Of a stretch of DNA of 64,000 nucleotides, positions 1-11,741 are shown piece after piece. Every line of letters begins with the position of its first letter. Within the stretch, counting starts at the first letter, position 1. Both the position numbers and the translations under genes were made by a program. Origin of the DNA: Haliotis asinina (lineage: Eukaryota > Mollusca > Gastropoda > Lepetellida > Haliotidae); contig NC_090288.1 of NCBI RefSeq assembly GCF_037392515.1, forward strand, positions 60,125,673-60,189,672, read 5' to 3'. The notes below the pieces were generated by a model. That model saw nothing but the letters and a program-made list of their open reading frames with translations, did no database searches and was not told the DNA's origin.

Positions 1-116
1 GTTTGGCTGTAAAACCTAAACTACGTGTTGTATGGATTTGTCAATCTATATATTATTGGTTACTCATTGTTCTTGTGTGGTCCCCTACTAACTTGACAAT
101 TACGTTTAGTAGATGT

Positions 117-290
117 CTATTTTAGGCTTAGTGTTTGACTTATGTTTGAACGGGTTTTACTTATGTTACTTATGGCGGAGGACACCAGAAATGGATCACA
201 CACAGTACCAATGTAGGGAGTCAAACCCGAATGCTTTGTCCACAAGGCTATCCCACAAAACGCCTTGTGACAAAAGCGACGTATGAAAAG
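117..290 (-). repeat. Decayed tRNA-type SINE, minus orientation
   Basis: Read on the minus strand it shows the usual order of this SINE: a tRNA-like head with a B-box-like stretch around GGGTTTGACTCCC, then 'CATTGGTACTGTGTG', 'TTTCTGGTGTCC' and an AT-rich tail. Several positions differ from the better copies in the window, so it is an old copy. Confidence 0.5.
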
Positions 291-1435
291 ATATTCAATC
301 ATTTGCGTGTGCTGTACATAAAGATTCCACCAGATTGCAACCAGTGGGTGAACTGAAGATGTCTTGAGTGTGTCTAAACTCGGCCATGACGTTTATCAGT
401 TTGTTTCGTTATTACCTAGCCTTAAGAAATTTGTTTGATCCCTTGCAACAATGGTATCTCACCTGCACATTCAGAAATTCGACTTGACGCGCGTGCTAGT
501 TGTTATCAGTTCTTAGCTATTTGTCAAGCCTCCAGTATAATTCGAAGTACACGTGTCTGCTACTTTCAACTCAAATCAGTCTGTAAAATTGGGTGTTAAT
601 TTGTGACTGTGTTCATAGCGGTATTCCGGTCACACATTAACCCTGGCTATGCGGAGGTCCAATGAGTTAATGTGCGCAGCTGTCAACAAAATCATTACAT
701 GGCGCTAAATATTTATGTCAAGTTTAGACGTTTATGAGCGAGAGAAATTCCTCGTTGAGTGAGTAACGATTTAGGGTGGCAGTATATAAGCTGAATTGGG
801 TTCCTAGATGAAGTTAATGATTGTCACGGGGAGCTTCATGTTGTGACACCATTTTCGAAACGAATCATTGGTTAAGGATGGGTCTGGAGACACAATGCAC
901 TAGATCATTGAAAGTCTTTATCGTCACATCACGGAACCACTCGATTGTCAACGACTATTCGAATATTATGGTCATGGCAGGAAAGTCCGAGGTGATGCAA
1001 GTCTTTAACAGGATAATAAACATCATCATGGTTACCCATTATTGGTCAGCGTTGTGAAACTTCTGTGGCCGAGCAATACTTGACAGAGACTTGCATTAAT
1101 GTGTGTTTACCTTCGATAATCTTGTCGCGTGTACATGCGAAGCGCTGCTTATGGAGGTCGTTTACATGCGGTACTCATCTCAACATATATACCCAGAGTA
1201 GGCTAGCAGTGGCTAACAATATAAGCATGGTGGTAACTTTACTGTAACAAGGGACTGTTGGCTCAAACAAGATGTCAACACTACACACACCAAGAAATGA
1301 GCTCTGTGGTGCCCAGCAGTAAAATATAGAATTACTCGAGTAATAACACCGGTGCTTGTTGTGTAAATACACAAAAGATTCACGTACATGTACCATTTGC
1401 GGTATGACCAGCTTATGTTCCTCTCTACATTGCAG

Positions 1436-1448
1436 GTAACCTAGCAAC
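1436..1448 (+). other. Probable 5'-UTR splice acceptor of vWA gene A
   Basis: The 13 bases GTAACCTAGCAAC precede the ATG and are themselves preceded by a TTGCAG acceptor shape. The same 13 bases and acceptor precede the ATG of copy B, and similarity between the loci stops a few bases further upstream. This suggests a 5'-UTR intron, with the short stretch as the leader part of coding exon 1. Confidence 0.4.
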
Positions 1449-4400
1449 ATGCCGGGAGTAAAACGGAAGGCGTCACGTGCTTCGCCTTATGAACCGGTCA
1501 ATAAACTGACCAAACAGCGAACCTCCACTACGGTCAGCCCTGTCAGGGAGGCATCAATCGCCCGTCCAACACTGCCTTTGCCAAAATGGCCAAGTCTTAA
1601 AAGGAAAACGACTAAAGAAAGCGCCACTCCTGAGGGACCAGGAGACGTGTCCCCTCCACCGGGATTGAGAAGGGCCCCCACCCTAACCCTGGAGGACAAA
1701 GAGTCCAAGTCGGATTCACCTCTATCTGGCAAGAAGAGTTTGTCCAAGAAAGGATCTGTTGTAGTTGGCGAGGTCGTTACTGCCCCATCACTGCCAAAAA
1801 CAGCGTCCATCGTTGAAGGTGACGATAGAGTTACCACTTTGACACTGCTGGGCTCTGGGTCAACTGTTGGCCGCACCACCAGTTTGTCTGAAGCACCTGC
1901 TGCAATAAGCAAGGAACTGTCCAAGACATCCAGTACCACCAAGACGCCTCTCATCTGTAAAAGCATCAGCAGAGGGGGAAGCATCGTTGTCGCCGAGGGA
2001 GACGTCCCATCTCTCAGCAAGTCATCGTCTAAGTCCAAGTCGGTGTCGTCGAAGTCAGGCTCCGAGACTGGTGTCGCTTTGGAGAAGGTGCTCAGTTTAA
2101 GCAAGTCTTTGTCCAAACCGTCACTGACGAAGGAGAAATCTGCCAGTCTGATCAGCGCCGCAGTGGAAGAAGCTGCAGCTGCTGATGAAGACAATGGCGA
2201 CGGTGCTGTCACGGTGGACATTCCCCTTCCACCAGGGGGACTCATGGAGATCGTCTTCTCCTTCGATACAACCGGCTCCATGATGAGGTGAGTGATGTGG
2301 GGTCGGAAGAGGGCGAACTTATAAACTGACACTGTTGACTAATAGCAATCTGAAGCATACGCGTAATGCCTTATTGGCAATTGGTAAATATTATGGTTGT
2401 TAGCATGAATTCAAAATCTAGGCCCCTGTCGAAACTCACTTCCACCTGAAGGGACAATTTAGAGCGAGACTGCACAGTGCCTCATCCTGTAAACTAACTA
2501 CGCCGCTGTAACGGTTTCATCTTACTTTGGCAGCTGTCTGGAGCAGGTTCGGAGTCAAATCCAGGATATGGTCCAGCGCCTCCAGGCAGATATTCCCGGC
2601 ATCCGCATCGGCATCTTCGCCCACGGTGACTACTGCGACGCCAGCAACTACATTGTTCAGTGGATCGACTTTGGCGCATCAACCCCGGAGATCTGCAAGT
2701 TTGTTAAAGAAGTAAAGCCTACTGGAGGAGGTGACTTCCCGGAGGCCTACGAAGTGGTCCTGAGACGCTGCCAGAGCGTTCTGTCCTGGACCCCCGGGAG
2801 TCAGCGTTCCCTGGTGATGATCGGGGACGCCATCCCCCACGAAGCTAAAGATCCACAGAATGAGGAGAACATCGACTGGAAGACAGAGTGCAGGGCTTTG
2901 AGAGACATGGTATGTTGGACAAAACGATGTGCATGAAAAGTCACTTATTCCTTATTGCTTATTGATTTTGATGGTACCTTTCCATGTTTATTTAGGCTGT
3001 TAGCATCAGGTGTGTGATCGTGGTAGGATTAGAGCTGGTTGTGTCAGGTTTGAGTAGCATGTAAGTCATTATATAGTTATCATAGGAGGAAAATCCAAAC
3101 AGGTTTATCAAATACTAAAGCTGAGATCAGTTACAGCAAGTGTTTAAATGGTGTCGGTTTCCTCTTGTCCAGGAAAACTAGTTAGTTAACCAGTGATGAC
3201 ATTTGCTCGTGCAGGGTGTCCGCATCTATGGAGTACAGGCCGGATCAAGCAATGAGACAAAAAAGTTCTTCAAAGAAATGACGAACATCACTCATGGTCG
3301 CAACTTGCAATTGGCCCAGTTCTCCAACATCTTCGATATGATCATGGCTATCTGCTACAGAGAGAGGGGAGCGGACTTCCTGGAGGTGAGGCACATGACT
3401 CAGGGTTGGGTAGCTGTGTACTGAATGTATGTATTGGATGGATAGTTGTATTTGTATGTGCAGGGTGGATAGGTTGATGTGGGTATGTATTTGGTGGAAT
3501 GTTGTGATGTGGGTATACTCAGGGTGGATAGGTTGATGTGGGTGTGTAATGGGTGGATGGGTTGATGTGGGTGTGTACTAGGTGGCTAGTCGGTTGGTTA
3601 TTCGCGGTATATGTATGAAAGGGATGGTTATCTGAGATGTTGCCATACAGATGTGTGCAAAGTAGCACCATACAGTTTCGTGCTATGTATTACAGGCATA
3701 CGAGGACGAAGTTCGAGGCCGCCACGGAGGAGGGGCCATTCATAAGGATCTTGAGGGACTGTTCGGGACGTTGAGGGATGACTCAGGCCCTTCTACGTCG
3801 ACACCCGTAAAGACAGGGGCCAAGAAGGGTATCCCTAAGGCCACAGCCCTTAAGAAACTAAAAGCAGTAGTGAAGGCTAAAGGTGCAGCTAAGAAGGCCA
3901 AGGGCGCCGGTAAAATTAAACCCAAAGCAAAGCCGGCAAGCAAAAAGACTGGAGCAAAGAAAGCCACAAAGCCTAAGACGAAGGCCAAGAAAATTAAGGT
4001 ATGAAAACTTGAAAAAAAGGAAAAAAGAAAAGAAATACGTGAGGTACTGGTTTTTCAACCTGCAGTTATATCCCTGCTAGGCTACATTTACAAACAATCA
4101 GCAATGTGACCTACCCCTTGCCCCCTATTTTAGCTATATCCCACGTCACGGGTTGGTTAATGCGAGCCTGCCCCTCCCTGGAGTTTAACCTTAGCATGTC
4201 TGTATCAGTTAAAGTTATTAATTCATGGCATCATTATTTCAGAAGTTCCTTCGTGAAAATGTAAACGACAAGAACTTCATCTTCGGCTCCAACGACGATG
4301 GTTGTGAAGATGCTTTGCTGGTGGACATGGAGTGGACTGACTGGAAGCGCGCCATCTACCCCGCAAAGACAAAGATTCAGTCACCATCTAAGTCAGCTCG

Positions 4401-4989
4401 CGGCCGTACACGGACATTCAGGGGGGCTAACGGGTATGTGAGGTCCGACCTGTTCAAGTGGAACCACGACGTCCAGGCCATCTACGAGCTGGGTGTTCGA
4501 CTTCCAGGGGCCAATCGGAAGCGTATCTACGCGACGCTGTTTAAATTTTCAAAGGGATTCAAGAGCAATCAGGCGTGGGATTCATTCCTGTTGAGGAGCA
4601 AACGCGCGTTTGAGGCGGTGAGCAATGTTATCGAACGGGAGGGATTGATCTTCGTCAGGCGAGCTGTGTACCCTCCTGATAATGATATCTGGTTCCAAGA
4701 CACCATCAAGCGCATCCAGGAAATATTTGACTATGCGTGGAACAAGCCCAAAAAAGGAAGTGAAAACTTCCGAACCATTGAAAAGGGTAGTTTTCTCATC
4801 AGTGGCGTGCGAAAGGCGCGGAACACGCCCAAGAAGAAAACTGCCACCTCTAAGGGTAAGAGCGCATCTAAAAAGACAAAGGCAGCTGCTGTGAAGAAGT
4901 CAAAACCTAAAACAGCAGCTAAACCAACCAAAAAGACAAAAACATCCGCTAAAAAGACAAAAGGCAAAGGGAAGAAGGCAGCCAAATAA
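1449..4989 (+). CDS. vWA-domain protein with linker-histone-like tail, copy A (811 aa, 5 exons)
   Basis: Exons by hand: 1449-2287, 2534-2909, 3215-3385, 3696-3998, 4243-4989, all with GT-AG introns and closing phases. Residues 1-265 are Ser/Lys/Thr-rich and low complexity, with KRK-type nuclear-localisation patches and repeated SLSK motifs. Residues about 268-450 form a vWA domain: DTTGS (273-277), TGGGD and an aspartate in MIGDAIPH give a complete MIDAS metal site. No signal peptide or membrane segment is seen, so the protein is probably intracellular. Exon 4 is rich in AKK/KAKG. Exon 5 starts with about 190 residues of mixed composition that I do not recognise (it contains DWKRAIYP, FRTIEKG and FLISGVRK), then ends in a Lys/Thr/Ala tail like histone H1. 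Function is unknown; metal-dependent protein binding plus nucleic-acid binding is inference. The paralogue lies inverted at 11742-15831. Confidence 0.85.
3436..3590 (+). repeat. Imperfect 28-29 bp tandem repeat in intron 3 of vWA gene A
   Basis: About five loose copies of a GGTGGATAGGTTGATGTGGG-type unit, spaced 28-29 bases, lie between exons 3 and 4. The matching intron of copy B does not contain the array, so it arose or was lost after the copies separated. Confidence 0.6.
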
Positions 4990-5829
4990 ATAGCGAACTC
5001 TCTTCAATAGTGTTTAACGGTCATTACATTTTTGACATTGGAACCATCTTCATGAAACAACCATCAACATCTTCTCCACCATACTGGAAGCTAACACAGG
5101 ATAGCTGGACCAAGAAGACGAGTGCTAAAATACATTATCACTTTACATTAATATCACATGACTAGTATAGTAGTATACATTGAAAGATATTCTTTTAAAT
5201 ATTTAATAACGATGACTGGTTTAATTTCGGATTTCATAGAATACTGCACTGTTTAGTCAGCAATATAGGAATGCATTCGATAATGATTATTGCACTTAGA
5301 TTATGTAAAGTATGGCTTTTGTAGAGATGCTATGATCTGAAAGAGATATTTATAATCCCTCAAGACACTGAAAAACTAACAAACTGGGCGGTTTTAGGTA
5401 GGCGGATTCGCGACAAGAAAAGTACTTTAGTAAATAGATTGATGGCCTGTCAATGTGAATGGATACATATTGTTGAATGTTTGTTGACAAAGATATCATT
5501 TTAATTCATGAGTGTCAAGTATAATCTTCATTAATGATTACAGTCAGAGAAAGTGGGATGATAAGTAGACTCTCATTATCGGGTTTTTTAAGATAAGATA
5601 TGTCAACATTTTGTGAAAGTCCAAATATATCCCGCAGCGTTGTGGTACTTGTTTTATTCACCAATGCGTGGTCATATGTTTCATCCCGGCAATCACTAGG
5701 ATGAGAGTTTTATATGTGTGCAGTTTCGTCGTGTTTCTTTTTTCTTTTTTTTAAGATTAAAATATATAATCGAAAAAATCTTGTCTTTTTCGTGATAAAG
5801 AGATGTGATATTTCATAAGTCTGAAAGAT

Positions 5830-5995
5830 AGAGTGAGTTTAATTTTAAACCACATTTAGCAATATTCCAGCAATATCTCGGTGGGGGACATCAAAATGGG
5901 CTTCACACGTTGTACCCATATGAGAAATTAAACCCAGGTTTTCTACGTGACGAGCGAACGCACTGACCACTAGTACTGCCATCCCACCATCCCTG
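5830..5995 (-). repeat. tRNA-type SINE, minus orientation
   Basis: On the minus strand: tRNA-like head with a 'TGGTCAGTGCGTTCGCTCGT' stretch, then 'GGGTACAACGTGTGAAGCCC', the 'CCCCCACCGAGATATTGCTGG' section and 'AATATTGCTAAATG', ending in a CTCAC run. This is the standard order of the abalone-type SINE. The copy is fairly well preserved. Confidence 0.75.
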
Positions 5996-7108
5996 GACGT
6001 TCTGGCCTTCTGGTCAGTTGTAGTCCAGTATATCTGCTGACCCTTCCCTCGAAATTCGATTCGACCTGGGCATGTGTCGATCTGAATGCACCAGTGCCGT
6101 GCCAAAGTACTGTTCGTAGCTGCTACTCTGTATATCTATACAATTTACAATAATTGCAAATAACCCACATCGGCCTAACTGGGCATTCAGTGGGATGTCC
6201 ATATGATACCCAGAAAAGCATATTTACTCGTAAAATCGCACAAAACTTATAAAAAAAACCGAATAGCTGGAAACAATAGATCAGACCATAGTTAACAATA
6301 ACGTCGCTCAGCCAGGTACGACGACGGACCGTTGACGCAAGTAGAATGAAATGCACGTACTGCCTTCAGACACAAGGGTCCCTCTAAAAATGCTTTATAC
6401 CTTTCCGTGTGTGGTGAATATGTCCCATCTGTTGATTAACATCTGACGTGTCTTTTTTCATGAAGTTTATGTTGAGATGTGAAAAAGTGTACGACACCCA
6501 TAGAAAAGCTTAATTCAGCCATCTTATTAATTGTTTAAATGATAGGTGGCATGACCAACCAGTGACCGACAGGTCTGGATATTATTTGTAAATTAACATG
6601 CCCCATTTTAATTCCCTGGAAGATTATCTCATCTCACAGCTGATATCTCTATCCCAAAGCCGGACCCCAACCACCGTCTGTGACACCCTGTACTGACATA
6701 TCGTCTGAGACGACCGCTCCTACCTGTCTCCTTTTCTAGCGATGGTGAGACTCCATGGTAGCTACATCCTTAACAGTTTCAGTGTTAGAGTTATTATTTT
6801 TTTTCCGTTATCGTTTGTAATGAAGTTGAACGTAATTTTAGAATGGGCATTTAAAAAGTGTCTTTTGTAATACAATATCTTTGTACACTATCGTTGCACA
6901 CTAATTTGCATAAAATAATGGTCTATTCCAAATAAATCGCTTTGGACTTACACTCAAACTGCAATTTGGCCGACCTTTGTTTAACGGATATATGTCACAT
7001 TTTCACATATTAACTAAATAAATTATAAGTATAAATGCGAAAAAACAGTGTTTTGTTTCTATTTCCGACAGTACTTTAGTGTGTTTCACACTCTGATAGT
7101 CGAAGCGC

Positions 7109-7165
7109 TGTGGAGAGGCGACTAACGGGATCGAGAGATCAGGCTCGCTGACTGGGTTGACAAGT
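7109..7165 (-). repeat. Fragment of second dispersed repeat family
   Basis: Contains GGCGACTAACGGGATCGAG followed by a gatcaggctcgctgac stretch, the same core as the fuller copy at 31,246-31,455. Only a short piece is left. Confidence 0.6.
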
Positions 7166-9004
7166 ATCACTTGAGTCTCACATAAATTTTGTCTGCAGGA
7201 AATCTTATTTTCATGCCTGCAACATTGCGTTGGCACGAATGTACAAGAACAAAAGAACCGCCATCTCCTTGGTCCATGTCTGTGTGAACAGCGAGACGTG
7301 ATCACATCCCACCAATTCTCCAACATCTACAACTGTTGCCTGCGCCACAGCGACTCAAATACAAAGTTGCCCTGTTTGTCTTCAAGCCCCTCAGTATCTC
7401 TCCAGCATGATAACCACATATCAACCTGTGAGAACTCACTCACTCACTCTCACCAGTTTCTCCTTCAGCCACCTGGACTAAAACCTAGTTACATCACCAG
7501 TCGTTGTTTTCAAATTGCCAGACCAAACTTGTGGGATGAACACCAGAGATCTAACCACGACTCATTCAAATCACTACTTCTGTGAAACAACAAAGTTTCC
7601 ATCACTCTCAGGCGCCGCAGGGCATTTTAATCTGGATTTACGCTATGTACGTTTTTTCATAGATAGTTCTAAACACAGCACATGAGATGAACGTGCAAAG
7701 TGCAGTATCCCCATACACATCAGATTTTACGTCATACACCAGTAATCTTTCAGGAGCAATTGCTCCAAGCATGTCGCGGTATGTCACGTGACCATTAGTG
7801 TGTTGACTTGAAATTTCATAAACGATGAGAAGTGAATGAAAATCATCCAGGCTGTGTTGTGAATCTATGACTTGACAGTTCTGTCCATAAAAAGTTCAGA
7901 TTTTAATTTGTCTGAACATGCCCATAATGCCAACATTGAAAACACTTAACTTTGAATTGACCCAAATTTCCATCTGGATTTTATGGACTCCACATATACC
8001 ATGTAGACGATACTGACAAAATATAACTGTCATTTTTAACCTTTATCTTTTCGCTTTTCCCGAAACATTGCGAAAATTGCAAACTTCTCCAGGAAATGTC
8101 AACTTTCATAAGTTCAACCCGGCAGTGACATCTCCATATTCCCATCAGCTTATATCAGCATCCGTCAACAGTGAGAGCGAGTTTTGTTCTTTTAAATTTC
8201 TTTCTTTTTTTTTTATAAACAAATTCTAATCATGAAATTTCTTCAATATGTCAAGGTTTGAAATACAATAGTTTTATTACCAGGTTTATGTCAAATTAGG
8301 TGAATGACATAAAAAAATCAGAAATGGCGATGATTGGTCTTGTTAGTTGTTGGGAAGGCACAATATACACTACCGCGCTCCCTGTTGACCACGTTTCAAA
8401 GAAACATGATCGGCAACTGTAAACAAGCAGAAAACATCTGTGAATAGCTTATCTACCATCAAGACAAATTTTATTTCATTCTGATAAGAAATAATGGAGC
8501 AAATAGTTAAAAACCGCTTAAAATGGCGATAACTGGTCGCTAGCCAGAAGCAATATGGCTTTCTTCCATAAGGAAGTGCCTGCAAGTGGTTATGCACCCT
8601 CAAAACATTCATCTTCACCATGCCAACATTGATTGATCTCCCAATTTTTCAAATCGTAAATTATAAACAAAGTTCCTCTACTTTTTCTTATAGAAACGTC
8701 ACAACGGTGTAATGTCAGCCACCAAGCAAACACTATGTACAGTAGAAAATACTGGCTGACATTAGTGTCAGACGTCATCACCAGTGCAGTACCGGGTACA
8801 TTTTCGCCATCTAACATGGCTAACAAACTGCATTGCCACGCCTCCTCGTTGACTGCCCGGGGGATGTAAATACCCACAAGGGACACACAGCGCCACTTTT
8901 CATTTAACAAGTGCACGTTGAACACTCTAGATTGGGTTGGGTTGGTATGTTTTCACAGGAAGTGTACAATAGCGTTTAGATTTACCTCCCTTCGTATCAA
9001 CAAG

Positions 9005-9085
9005 TCATTCGTAACTACTCGTGTCATTCCGGCAAGCTTTCTTACAGGTCACGGAAACAGGCGAGTAGAGTAGTACGAATGATCA
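9005..9085. repeat. Imperfect inverted repeat (MITE-like)
   Basis: CATTCGTAACTACTCG on the left is answered about 45 bases later by an approximate reverse complement (CGAGTAGAGTAGTACGAATG). The same arm sequence occurs in the hairpin at 20,812-20,859, so this is probably a small dispersed element. Confidence 0.45.
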
Positions 9086-9429
9086 AAGTATGCGTTCATA
9101 AAATGAGTGATTGACGACGTGAAGTGATGACACCATTGTTGTCCGATATATTCACATTAAATACTCCGATACAACAGCTCTCTGTTCCCTTTAAATACGG
9201 TCAGTGGACAATTTTAAAGTACCTTCGCATCGGCGATGTTGATTCAAAGGAAGTTCAGGTTCAATATGGGAGTCGTCTCTGCACTAACAGCCACATGACC
9301 TCTTGATGCACACACTAACATCAGATGAATTCCCTGGTACATTTCCCTTCCAATACAGGACATGATTAATACACACTACAATAAGGTGAAGCCTTTCATC
9401 GTTTTAAATTAGTATTAATTTATTGTTAT

Positions 9430-9500
9430 TTATTTGATATAGGATATTTATATAGCGCACATATCCACGCAACTATAACATGCTCAAGGCGCTGGAATGT
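9430..9500 (+). repeat. Dispersed-repeat fragment with 'TTTATATAGCGCAC...CAAGGCGCTGG'
   Basis: The combination of TTTATATAGCGCAC and CTCAAGGCGCTGG is a motif I associate with common molluscan and other invertebrate short interspersed repeats. Only this piece is present and its boundaries are approximate. Confidence 0.35.
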
Positions 9501-11578
9501 TTCCCCTTGATGACTGGATGTCTAATGTCAAGTCACATCCCATTATCAGTCTAAACTTGGTGATATCTAGAACAGGGATGATTCATTCTCAGAAAGTTCA
9601 CGACATATTTTGCCCGTACACGAGTAATCACCCGGATGTGAATATGGCTTTGCCGTGTGAATTATTGAGTCTAATGTCGTATTTCCGAAATGTCTTTGAT
9701 GACCAACCCGAATCACACCCAAATCAAGACAAAAACTATAATCAAAATAATGACATATGTCGAACTATTATTCGCGTGAGGAGAGGACTGAAATGTTACT
9801 ATTAAGATTGCTTTTTAAACGTATTTATAAGTAAAATTGTCTCCAACTGTATTGTCCACAACGCAGCTGAGAGGATGGGTTATCCACCTCTGGCTAAATT
9901 TATGTCTATTGGCTCTGTTCCGAAGTTGAACACACACTACTCTCCACAGACAACATCGGGCTCCTGTACAACTGGGTTTTGTTTATTTTTGTGTTTTCGT
10001 GTTAATTTATTAAACAGGCGAGATGTTGCAGCTTCCGTTGTATCTATCAAATCTCATGCATGAGTGACTGGCCGGGGACAGAGACTGATGCAAAGTGTGG
10101 GAGGTAGGTGAACGCCGTGACGAGGTAACTCTATACATGCACGCAACCTCACTGTACCTCTTAAAAGACTCACGCACAGCGTTATTAGGCTGAATATATA
10201 GCATTGTGATGCTGACAATTAAACCCATTTAAATTGAAAAGGAGCCCAGTGAGATGGGAGATTCAGAACCTGGGAAAATCTAGACTTGCTTCATTTGGAG
10301 TTCTAGCATTGCAGGAAGTTGTGCAAATATTGTGAACTGACAATGGTGTCATAAGATCGCGGACCAGGAGCCGGAAGACACTTCCGCATTTCAAAACGAA
10401 GCCACACTTCTATTTTCGCAGCTTGTATTTTCTGTACCACTGGAGAACTAATGATTTTCATCACAAATATTTCAGAAGAAAAATATGAAGACGGGGGTTT
10501 CTTTTCGATTACATATTTTAGTCTGGAAAAACAAAACAAATACATTAAACAAACAAATTTATCAGACACTGCTGCCTTCACGATCTACACTCAGTTAATT
10601 AATATGATAGACAATCATGAATCTAGTACATGACATTTTTCAGTCCTTTGACAAAACATTCAACAATATTCACGCATTCATCTGGACATACCAGCTACAT
10701 TTTTTTTAAAAAAGTTGTGTTATTCAACTGGAGACGAATTTAATCATATTTCTAAAACACCCTTTCATCTGGACATGTCGATAGTGTTTTCACAAAAGCA
10801 CGTATCCACCTGGACATGAAATCAATCACAGTCAGATATATCAGCGTCCATTTCGGTAAAATATTCGTTTACCTGCTCTTTCAAGATATGTTTTCACTTT
10901 AGCACTTATTTCCCTGGACAAGAAATCAGTCTTTCCACTAAACCAGTTAACTGGACTTCCGACATACGTATCCGATTAAACACTCGTTAACTTAGACACA
11001 CCATTTATAGTTTCACGATTTCATTCAAGCATCAAAGCACGGTGCTGAGGGAAGTTTTCCCACCTGAATCTAAACTAATTTGTGTAAAGTAATAAAATTC
11101 TGTTCAAAAAACGTATTATAATTTCTTTCCAAACAGCTAGAGGCTTCGGTGATCATTTACAAAAGTCTTGCATTTACTAAATTTACTTCACAGGAAAATG
11201 TGGTTTTAGGAAAACCACACGACTTACAAAATGATCCCAATAAAAAGAAAAACAAACAAACAAACATTGCACAGGTCTGTTAAATACAGTCAGATCTAAT
11301 ATAAAAACGTATGTGAATAGAATACACATTATTTTAAAAAGGCGATAATATGTTACAATTTACAAATGCGGAGTATTACTAAATAGGAAATGATAAGAAG
11401 TCACGATAGCTATGGTTCGCATTGTGTAATGTCTTTCAATTTCACCAGTATTCCACGCTGGAGAAGTGATTTAACTGAAAATGGAAAAAAAATATATTTA
11501 GCACCATCGCGTCTCGTCCCCTTGGTCTTGCATTCTTCCATGATCGTCCAGAATATTTGAGAGGTTTCTGGTGCTATA

Positions 11579-11584
11579 TTTATT
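11579..11584 (-). terminator. Candidate polyadenylation signal for vWA gene B
   Basis: TTTATT on the plus strand is AATAAA on the minus strand, about 160 bases after the stop codon of copy B. Position and motif fit a poly(A) signal; no transcript evidence is available here. Confidence 0.4.
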
Positions 11585-11741
11585 CAGATGATAGTTCCAG
11601 TAACAATATTGAAGCCAAATGGCAGTAGTAGCATTACGATGGAGGTACTGCCGCGCATGGCTGCTCCGGGAGCCTTCAGCCGGCCAGTAACCCTATCGTG
11701 TGACTACTGCAGTTGAACCCGATTCAAGTATTTTCAACTGT

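Larger units (their letters stand above)
1..1448. other. Gene-free left flank and upstream region of vWA gene A
   Basis: No exon with family resemblance is visible here. The stretch holds a decayed SINE at about 117-290 and the upstream region of the vWA gene. Just before the ATG at 1449 the sequence reads GCAG|GTAACCTAGCAAC, a good splice-acceptor shape, so the true first exon may be a non-coding one further upstream that I cannot place. No TATA or initiator could be assigned with confidence. Confidence 0.5.
4990..11741. other. Gene-free spacer between the two convergent vWA genes
   Basis: About 6.75 kb separates the two stop codons. Open frames here are short, lack family resemblance and lack codon regularity. 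The stretch contains a SINE (5830-5995), a fragment of the second abalone-type repeat (7109-7165), an inverted repeat (9005-9085), a dispersed-repeat fragment (9430-9500) and loose recurrences of 'TCATCTGGACAT'-like words at 10,675-10,970. I see no RNA gene. Confidence 0.5.

Noticed and set aside
1487-2332. 281-codon antisense frame over exon 1 of vWA gene A, with a near-identical partner at 14,948-15,793
   Set aside because: Both lie exactly opposite a low-complexity Ser/Lys exon with a clear vWA continuation. The antisense conservation follows from the high DNA identity of the copies.
7298-7585. 95-codon plus-strand frame in the spacer between the vWA genes
   Set aside because: No family resemblance, Ser/His-rich composition, no exon partners; treated as chance.
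10640-10990. Recurring 'CATCTGGACAT' words suggesting a decayed array
   Set aside because: Spacing is irregular and the words degrade quickly; not enough to call a repeat.
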